From: DATLZM01 sp035559315
GTDB lineage: Bacteria > Actinomycetota > UBA4738 > HRBIN12
Length of the DNA: 5,009 nt
Assembly (NCBI GenBank): GCA_035559315.1
Contig: DATMBJ010000261.1
Location: 1-5,009, forward strand
Direction of reading: 5' to 3'
Shown: piece by piece, positions 4,896-5,009 of the stretch
How positions within the stretch are numbered: position 1 is the first letter of the stretch
Layout of the letters: every line of letters begins with the position of its first letter
Made by a program: the position numbers and the translations under genes
The notes under the pieces: generated by a model
Database searches by the model: none
Told to the model about the DNA's origin: nothing
What the model saw: the letters and a program-made list of their open reading frames with translations, nothing else

Positions 4896-4944
4896 GTAGG
4901 CTCCTTCCGGCGGTTCGGTGCTGTTCGGGAGCGAGCCTACGTGC
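4892..4944 (-). promoter_or_regulatory. 12-bp inverted repeat sequestering the transposase start
   Basis: GCACGTAGGCTC (4892-4903) and GAGCCTACGTGC (4933-4944) are perfect inverted copies separated by 29 bp. In minus-strand RNA the inner arm contains the last bases of the Shine-Dalgarno (GAG) and the whole GTG start codon. Any transcript that begins outside 4944 can fold a 12-bp stem that hides the start. A transcript beginning inside the repeat would escape. This resembles the known protection of IS10 and IS50 transposases from read-through transcription, but the mechanism here is inferred. Confidence 0.65.
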
Positions 4945-4987
4945 CTCTCTCATCCGGACCTCGGAAGCTCGGTCACTTCTTTCAGCG

Positions 4988-5008
4988 CTGCCGTCCGGGC
5001 GACGCTAC
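4988..5008 (-). repeat. Proposed right terminal inverted repeat of the IS
   Basis: On the minus strand this reads inward as GTAGCGT, nine largely different bases, then GGCAG, matching the left end at 14 of 21 positions. It lies 93 nt or more upstream of the transposase start, leaving room for a promoter, although none is convincing in 4945-4987. The window ends one base later. Confidence 0.5.
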
Positions 5009-5009
5009 C

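Larger units (their letters stand above)
3530..5008 (-). mobile_element. Insertion sequence, ISLre2/UPF0236-like (about 1479 bp)
   Basis: The element is defined by one transposase gene plus imperfect terminal inverted repeats. Reading inward, the left end is GTAGCGTTCCGCAATAGGCAG (3530-3550) without further extension. The right end on the minus strand (5008 down to 4988) begins GTAGCGTCGCCC and ends GGCAG. They share GTAGCGT and GGCAG at identical spacing, 14 of 21 positions. The length suits a one-gene IS of this type. Noncoding ends of about 109 bp (left) and 113 bp (right) hold hairpins. A target duplication cannot be tested because only one base lies beyond the right end. The element interrupts no visible gene. 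Confidence 0.6.

Noticed and set aside
4892..4944. 12-bp inverted repeat as the terminal inverted repeat of the IS
   Set aside because: Both arms are at the same end of the transposase gene and no copy lies at the other end, so it cannot mark the two termini.
3610..4953. Long minus-strand open frame (447 codons) overlapping the transposase
   Set aside because: It is a shifted reading of the transposase gene; its product is Gly/Pro/Arg-rich, and the DDE motifs lie in the other frame.
4948..4976. Possible transposase promoter with GTGACC as -35 (minus strand)
   Set aside because: The hexamer at the correct distance, ATGAGA, has almost no resemblance to a -10 box.

Overview
The window is very GC-rich (estimated by eye at over 70%; not computed). 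It looks like the chromosome of a high-GC, probably deep-branching actinomycete. Three things suggest this. The RNase P RNA core closely resembles the actinobacterial type and carries a P19 stem. A free-standing RNase HI-like gene sits directly upstream of rnpB. Several transcription signals are bare -10 boxes without a recognisable -35, and hairpins lack U-tracts. The lineage is an inference; no alignment was run.

Layout, left half (+ strand): the 3' part of an RNase H-family gene (2-505) runs off the left edge. Its stop codon overlaps the -10 box of rnpB. The RNase P RNA (511-889) is class A, with a perfect 16-bp P1 helix. A 26-nt imperfect palindrome follows (902-927), then a TlpA/ResA-type thioredoxin-fold lipoprotein (928-1476) and a small ABM-like (dimeric alpha-beta barrel) protein (1568-1837).

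Middle (- strand, convergent with the above): lipA, lipoyl synthase (1904-2899), with all six cluster cysteines and the C-terminal RSSYHA motif. Upstream of it is a plastocyanin-like blue-copper lipoprotein (2945-3373) with all four type-1 copper ligands and a polyglycine spacer after its lipobox. The two are 45 nt apart and could be co-transcribed. There is also a possible separate, near-leaderless promoter just before lipA.

Right (- strand): a complete-looking insertion sequence. It carries one DDE transposase of 418 aa (ISLre2/UPF0236-like, with ISKra4-type similarity) and noncoding ends with hairpins. An imperfect 21-bp terminal inverted repeat (3530-3550 and 4988-5008) gives an element of about 1479 bp ending one base before the window edge. 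A 12-bp perfect inverted repeat would hide the transposase Shine-Dalgarno and GTG start in read-through transcripts.

How the genes relate: RNase H and RNase P belong to basic RNA metabolism. The thioredoxin-fold lipoprotein and the blue-copper lipoprotein are predicted to be extracytoplasmic, membrane-anchored redox proteins. LipA makes the lipoyl cofactor of 2-oxoacid dehydrogenases and the glycine cleavage system. No new multi-gene system is evident. The most interesting features are the regulatory structures around rnpB/tlpA-like, lipA and the insertion sequence.
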